Notes: generated by a model not told the origin, from the letters alone. Positions 54,923 through 64,000 are shown, counted from the first letter of the stretch. The stretch is DNA of 64,000 nt from Ruminococcus sp. YRD2003 (GCA_900109435.1 FNZT01000006.1:1-64000); one strand, 5' to 3'. A program made the numbers and translations.

Positions 54923-56185
54923 TTACTCGGTTATCCTTCTTGCCTCGATGTAAAAGCGCTTATCGTCGGCGTGACCCATAGAGAAGGTCTTTCTCGGGAG
55001 AGCGCCGTCCTTGATGACGGTCGGGAAGAGCTCCGACTTGTCCATATCGGGAAGAATGAAAGCGATACCGCTGTGCTTCTCCGCGAGCGCCTTTACGTTC
55101 TCGATACCGTGGATATAGTCTATCTTGCCGCCGTTAGCCTTGATATAGCCGTCGAGATAGTTCTGGAGCGAGCCTACCGAAAGGTTTGAGGTGGCATTGT
55201 GGATGTAGAGCTTCTTCTCATTTCCGCGGCAGACGATGTCCACCCACTGAGCGGAAGGCTCCTCGGAAAGAGCGAGAGATTCGGTAAGTCCCGCAATGAG
55301 CTTGTCGCAGTCAACATCGTAAACAAGGCGGTATATAGCCTCGAACTTGAGAGCCTCGCTGTGCAGGTCAACTATCTCCGCGAGAGCAAAGCGAGCAGGG
55401 TGGTTCGAGAAGTCCTTGTCGGGATTCGCCTTTTTCAGCTGCTCGTAGAACTCCTTGGCTGTCGCGAGGGAGTGGTTGCCGTCGCCCATAGCGTAAAGGA
55501 GAACGGGCTGTCCGCTGAGGCCGTACTTCTTGTTGAAGGTGTCGGGCTCCGCGAGAGCCGTGAGCGCTGAATCTATCTTCTCCTGAGCCGCCTCGTCCAC
55601 GAGGTAGCCGCTGATGCTGCCGCCGTTCTGCATGAGCTTGGTATCGTAGAGCTTCTTCATCGAGGACTTGTCAAGCGCGCCGATGACGGTGTCCTCGGGG
55701 TCATCTATGAGTATCATAATGTGCGGGAGCTCGAGAGGCGCACCGTTTCTCACCTTTATTCTGGGCGGAATACGCTCGATAACGGTAGCCTCCGTAGCAC
55801 GCACCTCAGAGGTGCTGCCCTTGGAGAAGTCATATTTTTCGAGGTCTATCGCGCCGATAAGTCCCTTGCGGACAATGCCGTTGCTCTGAACGCGTTCAAC
55901 GTAGACCATAGCGTTCTTATACTCGGTGAAAATGCCTTCGGCTATGTACTTGTCCATAGCCTTGTGTATCCCGTCGATACGCTGTGCGACGTCGCTGTCC
56001 TCGAGGTAAAGCTCGGGAAGTATAAGGCTCAGGGTCGAAGGTGCAGCACCGACCTCAGCCTTTACCGCGTCCCAGTATTCGGGCTCGCTGGTATACTGGT
56101 CGCAGGCGATGACCGCCCACTTGCTCATATCGACGGTCTCGTTCGGGATAAGGATATCCGCGTTGTGGAATGCAGTTGAGTTCAT
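54923..56185 (-). CDS. DUF1015 family protein
   Basis: A 420-residue cytoplasmic protein of the DUF1015 family, recognised by VIACDQYTSEPEYW near the start and the invariant MGDGNHSLATAKE near residue 233. The His and Asp of that motif suggest a phosphotransfer or kinase-like reaction. Function is not known. It is cotranscribed with maf, which ends 4 bp upstream. Confidence 0.88.
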   Translation of the reverse strand: MNSTAFHNADILIPNETVDMSKWAVIACDQYTSEPEYWDAVKAEVGAAPSTLSLILPELYLEDSDVAQRIDGIHKAMDKYIAEGIFTEYKNAMVYVERVQSNGIVRKGLIGAIDLEKYDFSKGSTSEVRATEATVIERIPPRIKVRNGAPLELPHIMILIDDPEDTVIGALDKSSMKKLYDTKLMQNGGSISGYLVDEAAQEKIDSALTALAEPDTFNKKYGLSGQPVLLYAMGDGNHSLATAKEFYEQLKKANPDKDFSNHPARFALAEIVDLHSEALKFEAIYRLVYDVDCDKLIAGLTESLALSEEPSAQWVDIVCRGNEKKLYIHNATSNLSVGSLQNYLDGYIKANGGKIDYIHGIENVKALAEKHSGIAFILPDMDKSELFPTVIKDGALPRKTFSMGHADDKRFYIEARRITE

Positions 56186-56189
56186 ATTA

Positions 56190-56759
56190 TTACTCCTTTA
56201 TTGATGATATAAAATTATTCAGTTCCTGATTCAGACGTGAAACCGGAAGTCCCACCACGTTGAAATAGTCGCCGTTTATCTTCTCCACGAGCAGTGCTCC
56301 CCTGCCCTGAATGCCGTAACCGCCCGCCTTGTCGTAGGGTTCGTCGGAGGAGATGTACGCCTCTATCTCGTCGGCAGTAAGCTTGCGGAAGGTAACGTCG
56401 GTCGTCTCCGAGAAGGAGGAGGTAGAGCTGCCGTACATCAGCGTTACGCCTGTCACGACCTGATGAGTGCGTCCCGAGAGGAGCTTCATAAAGCCGCGGC
56501 ACTGCTCTGTATCGGCGGGCTTGCCGAGGATCTCACCGTCAGCGATGACGGTCGTATCGCAGCCGATGACAACGGCATCGGGATTTTTCAGCGAAGCTCC
56601 GAGTGCCTTTATAGTGGCGAGATACTCGGAGGCGAGCATAGGCGGGATGCCCTCGGGGACAGTCTCATCCGCGTCGACCGAAACGGCGGTGAAGTCCTCG
56701 GTTATGAGCTTCATCAGCTCTCGCCTTCGCGGCGAAGCGGAAGCAAGTATAATATCCAT
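56190..56759 (-). CDS. maf: Maf-family nucleotide pyrophosphatase
   Basis: A 189-residue house-cleaning enzyme that hydrolyses non-canonical or methylated nucleoside triphosphates. It starts MDIILASASPRRRELM with the phosphate-binding ASPRR loop, and has DADETVPEG, VIGCDTTVI (catalytic Asp) and SDEPYDKAGGYGIQG. Start ATG 56759 fits aaggaga. Often linked with cell division arrest; here paired with DUF1015. Confidence 0.94.
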   Translation of the reverse strand: MDIILASASPRRRELMKLITEDFTAVSVDADETVPEGIPPMLASEYLATIKALGASLKNPDAVVIGCDTTVIADGEILGKPADTEQCRGFMKLLSGRTHQVVTGVTLMYGSSTSSFSETTDVTFRKLTADEIEAYISSDEPYDKAGGYGIQGRGALLVEKINGDYFNVVGLPVSRLNQELNNFISSIKE

Positions 56760-56787
56760 AGTATTCTCCTTTGCAGTCAATAGAATA

Positions 56788-56816
56788 ATTCTATCACATT
56801 TGCGGCGCCGTGTCAA
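56788..56816 (-). promoter_or_regulatory. Promoter of maf-DUF1015
   Basis: Minus strand TTGACA (56816-56811), 17-bp spacer, TAGAAT (56793-56788). Confidence 0.8.
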
Positions 56817-56836
56817 TCGTTTGCGGAGGCAAAAAT

Positions 56837-56863
56837 GTAGGGGCGCACGAATGCACCCCCTAC
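56837..56863 (-). terminator. Terminator of the LRR-dockerin gene
   Basis: gtaggggcgca (56837-56847) with tgcaccccctac (56852-56863), followed on the minus strand by five T. The gtaggggcgca-type hairpin is a common dispersed element in Clostridia. Confidence 0.65.
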
Positions 56864-56895
56864 ACATATTAGTACAAAAGATTTTGAAAAAGATA

Positions 56896-58341
56896 TCACC
56901 TTGCATTTTCTACAATGACGTCGCAAATATCCTTGAGTTTCTCCCAATCATACTTAAAGAAATCATGTCCATTACTTAGAATGGCTATATTCTTATTATC
57001 AGGTTCATAGCCCGATTCATCAAAACTAAAGTCCATTCCATAGAAACGGAGATAGTTTTTATCGGGATACAGAATGACCTCGTCTCCATAATCATTGGTA
57101 TAGCTCAGGCATTTATCAGACCATGTGTGTTTAGCATCATGGTAGAAATCCAAATAATGCATATATGCGTCAAAATAATAGATATTATAATGATAATAGT
57201 GATATGGTGTATCGCTTTCAACGGATGTTATGTGATTAAAGTTATCGAGTGTGTAATAATATATCCTCTGTTCCATAGTTCCAAATGGTTCAGGCCATTC
57301 ATAATTCAGTCCGTCAAATTCAGGGTCAGGGTTTTCAACAGCCTCAAAAAGCACATCTTTAGCTTCCTCATATCCGAGATAGACCTCGATAGTATCAGCA
57401 CCGCCTGTCGAGACGTAAGCGTAGTAGCCCAGCATTGCGGATGCGTCCTTTGCGTCAGCCTTGCCGTCCTTGTTGATGTCTGCGGCGTTCTGTTCAGCCT
57501 CTGTCAGCGACGATTCCCCGCCCGTGGAGAGCTTAGCATATTCAACGAGCAAGAATGATGAATCCTTTGCGTCAATTTTTCCGTCGCCTGTCGGGTCGCC
57601 GAAAGTCGGTTTTACAGAAGCCTCACCGAGAGATTTGAATTTCCTGTCGTATAGTTTAGCATATGCTTCAGCCGTAGAACCGCTATATCCGCAAATTGTT
57701 CCATTAAATTCACCGTTAAACCCGTCTGATATAGTTTTTGCCATTTTAAAAATAATACAATCAGGATTAAGAATAGTGATAGACTCCAAATGCGAACACG
57801 CAGAAAAGGCTTCTTTTCCTATCACTTCTACAGATTCGGGCAGAACAATGCTTTCAAGTCCAGAGCAACTGCCAAAAGCATTTTTACCGATAGTTTTTAC
57901 AGAATCAGGCAGCTCCACACTTTTCAAAGAATAAATACCTTGAAAAGCTCTCTCATTAATGGTCGTTACAGTATCGGGAACTTTTATAGTGACATCTCCT
58001 AAAAAATATCCCCCAACTAATTCATCGTGGACTTGCTGTATCAAATTATTCTTGTTTCCTATAGCGGTAACAGACACATTGTCTGCTTTGCTTGGTATAT
58101 TAAGAGTAACGTTTTTCTTCTCATTCAAGTCGACAGGAACATCAACTTGCTCCAAGACCGCATGGTCGGAAAAGACTACGAATTTATATGTATAGCCGTC
58201 CTTTTCAATCGAAACAGTTTTAGATTCATCTGCCGCATTAGCCGTAATATAGCCGTTTGTCTGATATGTCCCCATAGCCGCGGGAGCTCCGCATACGATA
58301 CTGCAAGCCATTACAGCCGCCAAAACTTTTCTCAATTTCAT
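56896..58341 (-). CDS. Secreted leucine-rich-repeat protein with internal dockerin
   Basis: A 481-residue exported protein: signal peptide (1-36), an N-terminal beta-rich part, BspA-type LRR_5 repeats (about 105-235, including KTIGKNAFGSCSGLESIVLP and EVIGKEAFSACSHLESI), a dockerin (about 248-315) with Ca loops DPTGDGKIDAKD and DINKDGKADAKD, and a C-terminal domain of about 160 residues rich in Tyr, His and Asp that I do not recognise. A dockerin in the middle is unusual. Dockerin DNA is GC-richer than both flanks. Probably a non-catalytic binding or adhesive cellulosome component. Confidence 0.85.
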   Translation of the reverse strand: MKLRKVLAAVMACSIVCGAPAAMGTYQTNGYITANAADESKTVSIEKDGYTYKFVVFSDHAVLEQVDVPVDLNEKKNVTLNIPSKADNVSVTAIGNKNNLIQQVHDELVGGYFLGDVTIKVPDTVTTINERAFQGIYSLKSVELPDSVKTIGKNAFGSCSGLESIVLPESVEVIGKEAFSACSHLESITILNPDCIIFKMAKTISDGFNGEFNGTICGYSGSTAEAYAKLYDRKFKSLGEASVKPTFGDPTGDGKIDAKDSSFLLVEYAKLSTGGESSLTEAEQNAADINKDGKADAKDASAMLGYYAYVSTGGADTIEVYLGYEEAKDVLFEAVENPDPEFDGLNYEWPEPFGTMEQRIYYYTLDNFNHITSVESDTPYHYYHYNIYYFDAYMHYLDFYHDAKHTWSDKCLSYTNDYGDEVILYPDKNYLRFYGMDFSFDESGYEPDNKNIAILSNGHDFFKYDWEKLKDICDVIVENAR

Positions 58342-58374
58342 ATAAACTCCTCCTCAGGATAATATATATAATTA

Positions 58375-58402
58375 ATTATACCACAAAAAATAAAAGAATC
58401 AA
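58375..58402 (-). promoter_or_regulatory. Promoter of the LRR-dockerin gene
   Basis: Minus strand TTGATT (58402-58397), 16-bp spacer, TATAAT (58380-58375). Confidence 0.7.
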
Positions 58403-58463
58403 GTTTTTCTACGAAATTTGTCCGTTTTGCACAATGATATTTGGCGTTTTGTTCAACACTCGT

Positions 58464-58479
58464 TGTTTCACGTGGAACA
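58464..58479. other. parS-like ParB binding site
   Basis: TGTTTCACGTGGAACA reads on the other strand as TGTTCCACGTGAAACA, an exact match to the Firmicutes parS consensus TGTTNCACGTGAAACA. It lies in the divergent non-coding region between the LRR-dockerin and cotH genes, where chromosomal parS sites can occur. ParB/Spo0J loads SMC here during segregation. Confidence 0.85.
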
Positions 58480-58489
58480 ATTGTTCTGC

Positions 58490-58518
58490 TTGCTATTTCC
58501 ATGCATTTGTGGTATGAT
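58490..58518 (+). promoter_or_regulatory. Promoter of the cotH-macro operon
   Basis: TTGCTA (58490-58495), 17-bp spacer, TATGAT (58513-58518), only 10 bp from the parS site. Confidence 0.75.
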
Positions 58519-58547
58519 TCTAATATACTGTTTTTGGAGTTGAAAAT

Positions 58548-60188
58548 ATGAAAAAATCTGCATTTTTACTCGTAATATCACTCGCCGCATCAGCACTCTT
58601 CAGCTGTGATGAAGGCTTGCCCGTATCGTCGGTGACCACCCCCGAAACGACCGCTCCGACCCAAGCCGCACCTACAGAAACATCCGCGGAAGCGCCTACC
58701 GAAGCCAATATCCCGACATCTCTCCCCGTGCTCGCAATTCAGACCAAGAATACCTCTCCCGACGCCATTAAATTCGTAACAGAACCTGTTTCACGTCACG
58801 TAGCTGAGGCTATTTCTTCGTGGACTCCAGGCTATAAAATGCCGCCAGAGCCTTATTATGAAGACTGTTACGTAGCACTAACAAATGCAGACGGTTCTGC
58901 TGCGCTCTCTCAGAGCTCGGCACAGGTGAAGGTGCGCGGAAACTGGACTACCTTATACGACAAGAAGCCGCTAAGGATAAAATTCGACGAGAAACAGAGC
59001 CTCCTCGGACTGAACGACGGCGCGGAACAGCGCAACTGGCTGCTTCTCGCGGAGTATAAGGACGCTTCCATGCTCAGGAACAGGGCGGCGCTCTATGCGT
59101 CGCGGGAGATACTCTCCGCGGACGGGCTTTTCGCTGCCGATACCGAGCTCGTACAGGTTGAGATAAACGGCGAATACTTCGGTATGTACCTGCTCGCTGA
59201 TATGCAGCAGGTAAGCTCGCACAGAGTCAACGTAACCGAGCCCGAAAAAGGCTATACGGGTACGGATATAGGCTATTTTCTTGAATTCGACGGCTACTAC
59301 GTCAACGAGGATGACCTGCACGGATTCCCGCTTGACCTCGCGGACAACGCTCCCCTGCTCGCATATGACGGCGGCTCGGACGAGGTATGGGTACAGGCTC
59401 TGCCGAAGGACAGCTCCGACCCTGTAAAGCCTGTTGGCGTATCTATTAAAAGTACCGTAAATTCGCAGGAACAGCACGATTTCATCGAGAGCTTCGTCAA
59501 CAACGTCTATACTATTATGTATGAGGCGGCGTATAACGACAAGGCTTTTGTCTTCAACAGCGGTTATACCGCCATTTCCGAGACGTCCTCACTAACGCCG
59601 CAGCAGGCTGTCGAAAATGTCGTGGACGTGCAGTCGCTCGCGGATATGTACATAATCAGTGAGCTCACCTGCGACGCCGATATCTACTGGTCGAGCTTCT
59701 TCATGGACGTCGACTTCGGCGCTGACGGCAATAGGAAACTGACATTTGAGGCTCCGTGGGACTTCGATTCCGCTATGGGCAACAAGGACCGCTGTATCGA
59801 CGGAAAGGGCTACTATGCGTCGAATAAGGTCCCCGATGTGAACGGCGGCTCGAAGGGCGGCGGCGAGTACGATACCGTAAACCCGTGGCTCGTCGTTCTT
59901 GCTCATGAGGACTGGTACCGCGATATCGTGAAGTCTACATGGACAAGAGCCTATGACAGCGGCGTTTTCGACCGCACCGTGGAGCTCATCGAGAACGATA
60001 AGGTGCAGTTCAGGGACGACTTCGAGAAAAACTATCAGAAATGGAACAATATAAAGAATAACGGCGATTTTGTCAATGAGCTTTCTGCTCCCGCCCGCAA
60101 GTGCAGGACCGAGGAGGAGGCTGCCGATTTTCTCATAGAATGGCTCAAAAACAGAGTGGAGTTCCTCAATTCGGAGTTCCACGAATAA
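58548..60188 (+). CDS. CotH kinase family lipoprotein
   Basis: A 546-residue predicted lipoprotein (Cys near residue 20 in LFSCDE) with a Thr/Pro/Ala-rich linker (about 27-65) and a CotH kinase domain: [49 protein letters not shown] and [13 protein letters not shown], the last containing the metal-binding Asp residues. CotH is an atypical protein kinase of spore coats; surface-exposed relatives are common in Ruminococcus, some in cellulosome clusters. No dockerin. The macro-domain gene follows after 19 bp. Confidence 0.87.
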   Translation: MKKSAFLLVISLAASALFSCDEGLPVSSVTTPETTAPTQAAPTETSAEAPTEANIPTSLPVLAIQTKNTSPDAIKFVTEPVSRHVAEAISSWTPGYKMPPEPYYEDCYVALTNADGSAALSQSSAQVKVRGNWTTLYDKKPLRIKFDEKQSLLGLNDGAEQRNWLLLAEYKDASMLRNRAALYASREILSADGLFAADTELVQVEINGEYFGMYLLADMQQVSSHRVNVTEPEKGYTGTDIGYFLEFDGYYVNEDDLHGFPLDLADNAPLLAYDGGSDEVWVQALPKDSSDPVKPVGVSIKSTVNSQEQHDFIESFVNNVYTIMYEAAYNDKAFVFNSGYTAISETSSLTPQQAVENVVDVQSLADMYIISELTCDADIYWSSFFMDVDFGADGNRKLTFEAPWDFDSAMGNKDRCIDGKGYYASNKVPDVNGGSKGGGEYDTVNPWLVVLAHEDWYRDIVKSTWTRAYDSGVFDRTVELIENDKVQFRDDFEKNYQKWNNIKNNGDFVNELSAPARKCRTEEEAADFLIEWLKNRVEFLNSEFHE

Positions 60189-60207
60189 GCATCGGGAGGT
60201 ATACGCT

Positions 60208-61254
60208 ATGCCGCTTACTATTGTCAGAAACGATATTACTAAAATGGACTGCGACGCCATTGTCAATGCCGCGAATAACTCTCTGCTCGGCGGCGGAGGC
60301 GTCGACGGAGCGATACACCGAGCCGCAGGTCCCGAGCTGCTCGCGGAGTGCCGTACCCTCGGAGGCTGCGATACGGGCAGAGCTAAGATAACCAAGGGGT
60401 ACAGGCTCGCCGCTAAGTACGTGATACACACTGTCGGTCCGATATGGCAGGGCGGCGGTCACGGAGAGAGAGAGCTCCTCGCTTCGTGCTACCGCGAGAG
60501 CCTCAGACTTGCCGCGGAGAACGGCTGCAAGACTGTCGCCTTTCCGCTGATATCCGCGGGTGTGTACGGCTATCCCCGCGCCGAGGCTCTGCGTGTCGCT
60601 ATGGATACGTGCAGCGATTTCCTCATGGAGCACGATATGATGATATACATCGTCGTGTTCGACAGAGGGTCGCTTCTCGTCAGTGAAAAGCTGTTCGCGG
60701 ATATACGCCGTTTTGTCGATGACAACTATGTCTCCGAGCACACCGATAAGGACAGAAAACTGCGTGCCCGCCTGTTCGGCAGCTTTGCGGCTAAGTCCGA
60801 AAGCATGGAGGGGGCTGCTATGGCTGCTCCTATGGCGGCTCATTCCAATATGGCTGAGACGGTCTGCGAGGAAGCTGCGCTCCCCGACGGGCTCGCCGAA
60901 GCTATGGCGCGGATGGATGAGAGCTTCTCGCAGATGCTGCTGAGAAAGATCGACGAGAAAGGGCTGACCGATGCTCAATGCTACAAGAAAGCCAACATCG
61001 ACCGCAAGCTCTTCTCGAAAATTCGCAGCGATGTAAACTACAAGCCCAAGAAAATCACCGTCATCGCTTTCGCGGCGGCGCTCGAGCTCACTATCGACGA
61101 GACCCGTGATATGCTCATGAAGGCGGGATTCGCGCTCTCGCACAGCAGCAAGTTCGACATCATCATCGAATATTTCATCTCGCACGGGCGCTACGATATC
61201 ATCGAGATAAACGAGGTGCTCTTTGAGTTCGACCAGCCGCTCATAGGCGGGTAA
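60208..61254 (+). CDS. Macro-domain protein with C-terminal HTH-like domain
   Basis: A 348-residue protein. Residues 1-175 form a macro domain with [22 protein letters not shown], seen here as [18 protein letters not shown], and SAGVYGYP, the ADP-ribose-binding loops of O-acetyl-ADP-ribose or ADP-ribosyl-glutamate hydrolases. After a linker, residues about 235-348 form an XRE-like helical domain ([38 protein letters not shown]). This fusion suggests binding of nucleic acid or protein coupled to ADP-ribose sensing. Start supported by gggaggtatacgct. Confidence 0.88.
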   Translation: MPLTIVRNDITKMDCDAIVNAANNSLLGGGGVDGAIHRAAGPELLAECRTLGGCDTGRAKITKGYRLAAKYVIHTVGPIWQGGGHGERELLASCYRESLRLAAENGCKTVAFPLISAGVYGYPRAEALRVAMDTCSDFLMEHDMMIYIVVFDRGSLLVSEKLFADIRRFVDDNYVSEHTDKDRKLRARLFGSFAAKSESMEGAAMAAPMAAHSNMAETVCEEAALPDGLAEAMARMDESFSQMLLRKIDEKGLTDAQCYKKANIDRKLFSKIRSDVNYKPKKITVIAFAAALELTIDETRDMLMKAGFALSHSSKFDIIIEYFISHGRYDIIEINEVLFEFDQPLIGG

Positions 61255-61347
61255 AATGTCGCCTGTCAGGCGACCACTCCCTCCGTTGTTTATGGTATGA
61301 TATAGTCACAGGGAAACCACAAACCATTTCCAACGGAGGTAATTACT

Positions 61348-61998
61348 ATGAAAAACAACAACAACAACATCACCGAGCTCGTTTTCATCCTCGACAGAAG
61401 CGGCTCTATGGGCGGTCTCGAGGCTGACACTATCGGCGGATTCAACGGCATGATCGAAAAACAGAAAAAAGAGGAAGGCACTGCTTTTGTCTCAACTATC
61501 CTCTTCGACAACGAGAGCGAGGTCATTCACGACCGCGTGAAGCTCTCGGAAATTTCTCCCATGACAGACAAGGACTACTACGTGCGCGGCTGCACGGCTC
61601 TGCTCGACGCGATAGGCGGCGCCGTAAAGCATATCAGCAATATCCACAAGTACGCCCGCCCCGAGGACGTTCCCGAGCATACCATGTTTGTCATCACTAC
61701 AGACGGTATGGAAAATGCCAGCAGCAAGTTCACCTATAAGGAGATAAAAGATCTCATCGGCAAGCAGAAGGAACTCGGCTGGGAATTCCTCTTCATCGGC
61801 GCTAATATCGACGCGGTCGAAGTCGCGGAAAAAGTCGGCATTTCCAAGGAGCGTACCGCTAATTATGTGTCCGATGCCGTTGGAACGAGCAAGGTATTTC
61901 AGGCTCTTTCCGCCCCTATCTCGGCTATGAGAAGAAATATGAAAATAGACCGCGAATGGGCTGAGACCCTTGAGGAGGATAAGGCTTCAAGAGGCTGA
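61348..61998 (+). CDS. VWA (MIDAS) domain protein
   Basis: A 216-residue soluble von Willebrand A protein with an intact metal site: DRSGSMGG (DxSxS), the Thr in RGCTALLDAIGG and TTDGMENAS. It is close to the TerY-type cytoplasmic VWA proteins. Ribosome site acggaggtaatt. It follows the macro-HTH gene after 93 bp, which include a small hairpin gtcgcc/ggcgac; a -10-like tatgat lies at 61290 without a clear -35. Confidence 0.88.
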   Translation: MKNNNNNITELVFILDRSGSMGGLEADTIGGFNGMIEKQKKEEGTAFVSTILFDNESEVIHDRVKLSEISPMTDKDYYVRGCTALLDAIGGAVKHISNIHKYARPEDVPEHTMFVITTDGMENASSKFTYKEIKDLIGKQKELGWEFLFIGANIDAVEVAEKVGISKERTANYVSDAVGTSKVFQALSAPISAMRRNMKIDREWAETLEEDKASRG

Positions 61999-62067
61999 AA
62001 CACGTGCGGCGGACAAGGTTTTGTAACAGGGCGATGACCCGTTATTCCCACGCTTTGGAGGTATCTT

Positions 62068-62655
62068 ATGCTTATTGATATTTCGCAGGAAGTTTTCTCC
62101 TGCAATGTGTTCGAGGGAGACCCGCTTCCGATAAGGGAGCGGACGCTCCTTATCAGAAACGGCGATGCCTGCAATCTGACAAGTTTTTCAATGTGCGCCC
62201 ATAACGGCACTCACGCCGACGCACCTTTCCACTTCTTCGACGGCGGCAGGACCATTGATGAAATGGGTCTCGAACCGTTTGCGGGCACGTGCTGGACTGC
62301 GCGTCATGACGGGGATATCTCCGCAGCGGACGCTGAAATGATTCTCGAGAATGCAAGGGCTGCCAATGCTGCCGAGCGGATACTCGTCGGCGGAAAGGCT
62401 GTGCTGACCGAAGAGGCTGCCGCTGTTTTCGCTGATGCCCGCATTCTCCTCTTCGGGAACGAGAGCCAGACTGTGGGTCCCGAGAACGCGCCTGAAGCTG
62501 TCCACCGCATTATGCTCGGGGCGGATATCGCTCTGCTCGAAGGGATAGTCCTCACTAATGTCCCTGAGGGAAGATATTTCCTGAGTGCTGCTCCGCTCTG
62601 TCTCGGCGGCTGTGACGGCGCTCCCTGCCGCGCTTTCCTGATAAAAGAAGATTGA
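62068..62655 (+). CDS. Cyclase-family hydrolase (kynurenine formamidase-like)
   Basis: A 195-residue metal-dependent hydrolase. It begins LIDISQEVFSCNVFEGDP and has the metal-binding CAHNGTHADAPFHFF motif (HxGTHxDxPxH) of the cyclase/kynurenine formamidase superfamily. Length is typical. Substrate is unknown; formamidase or related amide hydrolysis is likely. Start supported by ttggaggtatc. Confidence 0.88.
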   Translation: MLIDISQEVFSCNVFEGDPLPIRERTLLIRNGDACNLTSFSMCAHNGTHADAPFHFFDGGRTIDEMGLEPFAGTCWTARHDGDISAADAEMILENARAANAAERILVGGKAVLTEEAAAVFADARILLFGNESQTVGPENAPEAVHRIMLGADIALLEGIVLTNVPEGRYFLSAAPLCLGGCDGAPCRAFLIKED

Positions 62656-62670
62656 ATACGTACAGGCAAT

Positions 62671-62720
62671 ACCGTGCAAAGCCTTCAGGCGGTCTTTGTG
62701 CGGTGCTGCCTTACGTTTTT
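62671..62720. terminator. Terminator between convergent genes
   Basis: accgtgcaaag (62671-62681) with ctttgtgcggt (62694-62704), two G-T pairs, followed after some bases by a T run at about 62716-62722. Confidence 0.6.
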
Positions 62721-62780
62721 TTGCTCCCGAATAAGACCGCTCTTTCAGTATAACACTTCAGTATAAGCTCTTTTCCATAT

Positions 62781-64000
62781 TTATTCTCTGTTTTTTAGTA
62801 TCTCCGCAGGGGATATTTTCCTGATCTTTCTTATAAGCAGGCTGTTGATAACTGTGTAAACAAGAATGATAGCAAAGTATATCATTACATACAGATACCA
62901 CGGAAAAGAAAGTTTCATAGCACAGGCAACATTCGGGATAAAGCTCGGGAATATCATATCCATAGCCTTTTTCGCAAGAGGCACGGCAATTGCTGCTCCT
63001 ACTGCAACTACAAAAAGATTTCCGTTCAAATACAGCGACCGTATCTCCTTCGGACGATAGCCGAATATTTTGATAAGAGATATTCCCATTGCTGACCTGT
63101 CTATCATGACCCCCAGCATAAGATACATCACTACGCAGAATACCACTGTTCCTGCCGCGATCAGTGTTACCACAAGTGAGAACATCAGCTTTACAAATAC
63201 GCTTGCACTTCTCTCTATGTCTTCCTTTGTTGTGACTGAGTACAGTCTGCCCTCGTCAATATCCAGCCTCTTATCTGAGTAAACTGTATTGAAGTAGTCC
63301 TCGTCCTTTCCGAAAAGCTCACGCATACTTCCAATGTCCATAAATATCGTAAAACCAACGGAGTAATCGCTGATATCCGTCACAGTAAAGCTGTAATCTG
63401 CGTCTGCTGCGGAGTTGCTGAACACAACTCTGTCGCCCACTTTGTAGCCGTAACGCTCCACCAGTGACGAGTTGATAACAGCCTTTGTCTTGCCTTTTTC
63501 GGGTCTGGCATCGAAATATTTGCTTTTACCGTCAATGCCGATAACAGTCACATCAAGTGTATATCCCATACAGTCTGTGCTGAGAGTTTCGATATATGCA
63601 GCCTCTCCGACTTCGGGGACTGTTTTCTCGGGATATTTGTACAGATACTGGTATTCATACTTTGTGTCGCTGACGGTATAGTCCCTGACATTGCTGCACA
63701 TCACATAGCAGTCAAGTCCCAGCATGACGACCATTATCGCAACAAGCATTCCGCAGATCATCGTCACCGCAGAACGTGATTCCCTGACTAACTGACGTAT
63801 CGGCTCTATCTGCGTCCCGTCGTCGGTCAGCTCGGAAATATTCTCATCAGAAAGCGGCACAAATACCGTAAACTGACCGTCCTCCACCATATTCACCGAC
63901 TTGTGGTTTTCAGTTCCCCGAATTATCATTTCCGCAGAACCGACTATCGAAACTACAAGATATATCCCCATTACTATAAGGAGAAGCAGTGCGGCATATC
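62781..64000 (-). CDS. ABC-type (FtsX/MacB-like) permease, cut by the window edge
   Basis: The C-terminal part of a large permease; the frame stays open to the right edge, so the true start is outside. Visible: a transmembrane segment at the edge, a cytoplasmic loop with IRQLVRESRSAV, a helix (about GMLVAIMVVMLGL), an extracytoplasmic domain of about 150 residues, three more helices and the tail RKIRKISPAEILKNRE, typical of FtsX-domain permeases. The IKIFGYRPKEIRSLYL loop is the coupling region. It resembles peptide-type exporters with duplicated FtsX domains. Confidence 0.85.
   Translation of the reverse strand, partial: YAALLLLIVMGIYLVVSIVGSAEMIIRGTENHKSVNMVEDGQFTVFVPLSDENISELTDDGTQIEPIRQLVRESRSAVTMICGMLVAIMVVMLGLDCYVMCSNVRDYTVSDTKYEYQYLYKYPEKTVPEVGEAAYIETLSTDCMGYTLDVTVIGIDGKSKYFDARPEKGKTKAVINSSLVERYGYKVGDRVVFSNSAADADYSFTVTDISDYSVGFTIFMDIGSMRELFGKDEDYFNTVYSDKRLDIDEGRLYSVTTKEDIERSASVFVKLMFSLVVTLIAAGTVVFCVVMYLMLGVMIDRSAMGISLIKIFGYRPKEIRSLYLNGNLFVVAVGAAIAVPLAKKAMDMIFPSFIPNVACAMKLSFPWYLYVMIYFAIILVYTVINSLLIRKIRKISPAEILKNRE

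Overview
The window looks like a chromosomal segment of a Ruminococcus-type, cellulosome-producing, spore-lineage Clostridia (Oscillospiraceae). The sequence basis is: a scaffoldin-like gene with cohesin-like modules, five dockerins, multimodular xylanase and pectinase genes with Thr-rich linkers, a V-type ATPase operon, a SpoIIP gene, consensus sigma-A promoters with 17-bp spacers, and moderately GC-rich coding sequence with AT-rich intergenic DNA. The species cannot be fixed from the sequence alone. A near-consensus ParB site (parS) at 58464-58479 suggests the origin-proximal part of the chromosome.

Layout. 1-560: the first codon of a gene leaving the window, an unexplained structured stretch and tRNA-Arg(CCG). 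0.7-3.8 kb: a papain-like hydrolase, a small lipoprotein, spoIIP and a polysaccharide deacetylase. 3.9-6.8 kb: an Agr/LytTR-type two-component operon in which the phospho-accepting His and the ATPase domain sit on two paralogous kinases either side of the regulator gene. 7.0-16.1 kb: a three-gene scaffoldin cluster (cell-surface cohesin protein, scaffoldin, giant dockerin protein with a cysteine-peptidase-like head). 16.3-21.6 kb: acyl-CoA ligase with an XRE-cupin regulator, a GGDNF-EAL protein and a tocopherol-cyclase-like protein. 21.6-21.9 kb: a 314-bp intergenic region that is almost entirely one inverted repeat.

21.9-30.4 kb: nine-gene V/A-ATPase operon (G/H-I-K-E-C-F-A-B-D) whose K subunit carries Na+-type ligands, behind a consensus promoter flanked by two copies of an inverted-repeat operator. 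30.8-36.1 kb: cca, pflA, ldh and two tandem transglutaminase-like lipoproteins. 36.3-42.5 kb: a divergent type II topoisomerase pair and glmS, followed by a structured RNA/terminator region. 42.8-49.8 kb: pectin methylesterase-pectate lyase-dockerin (+), a tRNA cluster (Val, Asp, Gly, Cys) and a GH11-CBM-GH10-dockerin xylanase (-). 50.2-54.7 kb: serine acetyltransferase and a MacAB-like efflux operon. 54.9-58.3 kb: DUF1015, Maf and a leucine-rich-repeat protein with an internal dockerin. 58.5-62.7 kb: CotH kinase, macro-domain/HTH protein, VWA protein and a cyclase-family hydrolase. The right edge cuts an ABC-type permease gene.

How the parts fit together. The enzymes carry one class of dockerin (pectinase and xylanase are near-identical), while the scaffoldin and the LRR protein carry a second class and the giant peptidase-like protein a third. 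This suggests a layered assembly: enzymes bind scaffoldin cohesins, and the scaffoldin may be held by another cohesin such as the membrane- or sortase-anchored one encoded just upstream. The sodium-type ATPase, lactate dehydrogenase and PFL-activating enzyme fit an anaerobic fermenter. The most unusual signals are the split kinase pair, the giant inverted repeat, the mosaic base composition of two dockerin genes, the parS site and the paired operator of the ATPase operon.
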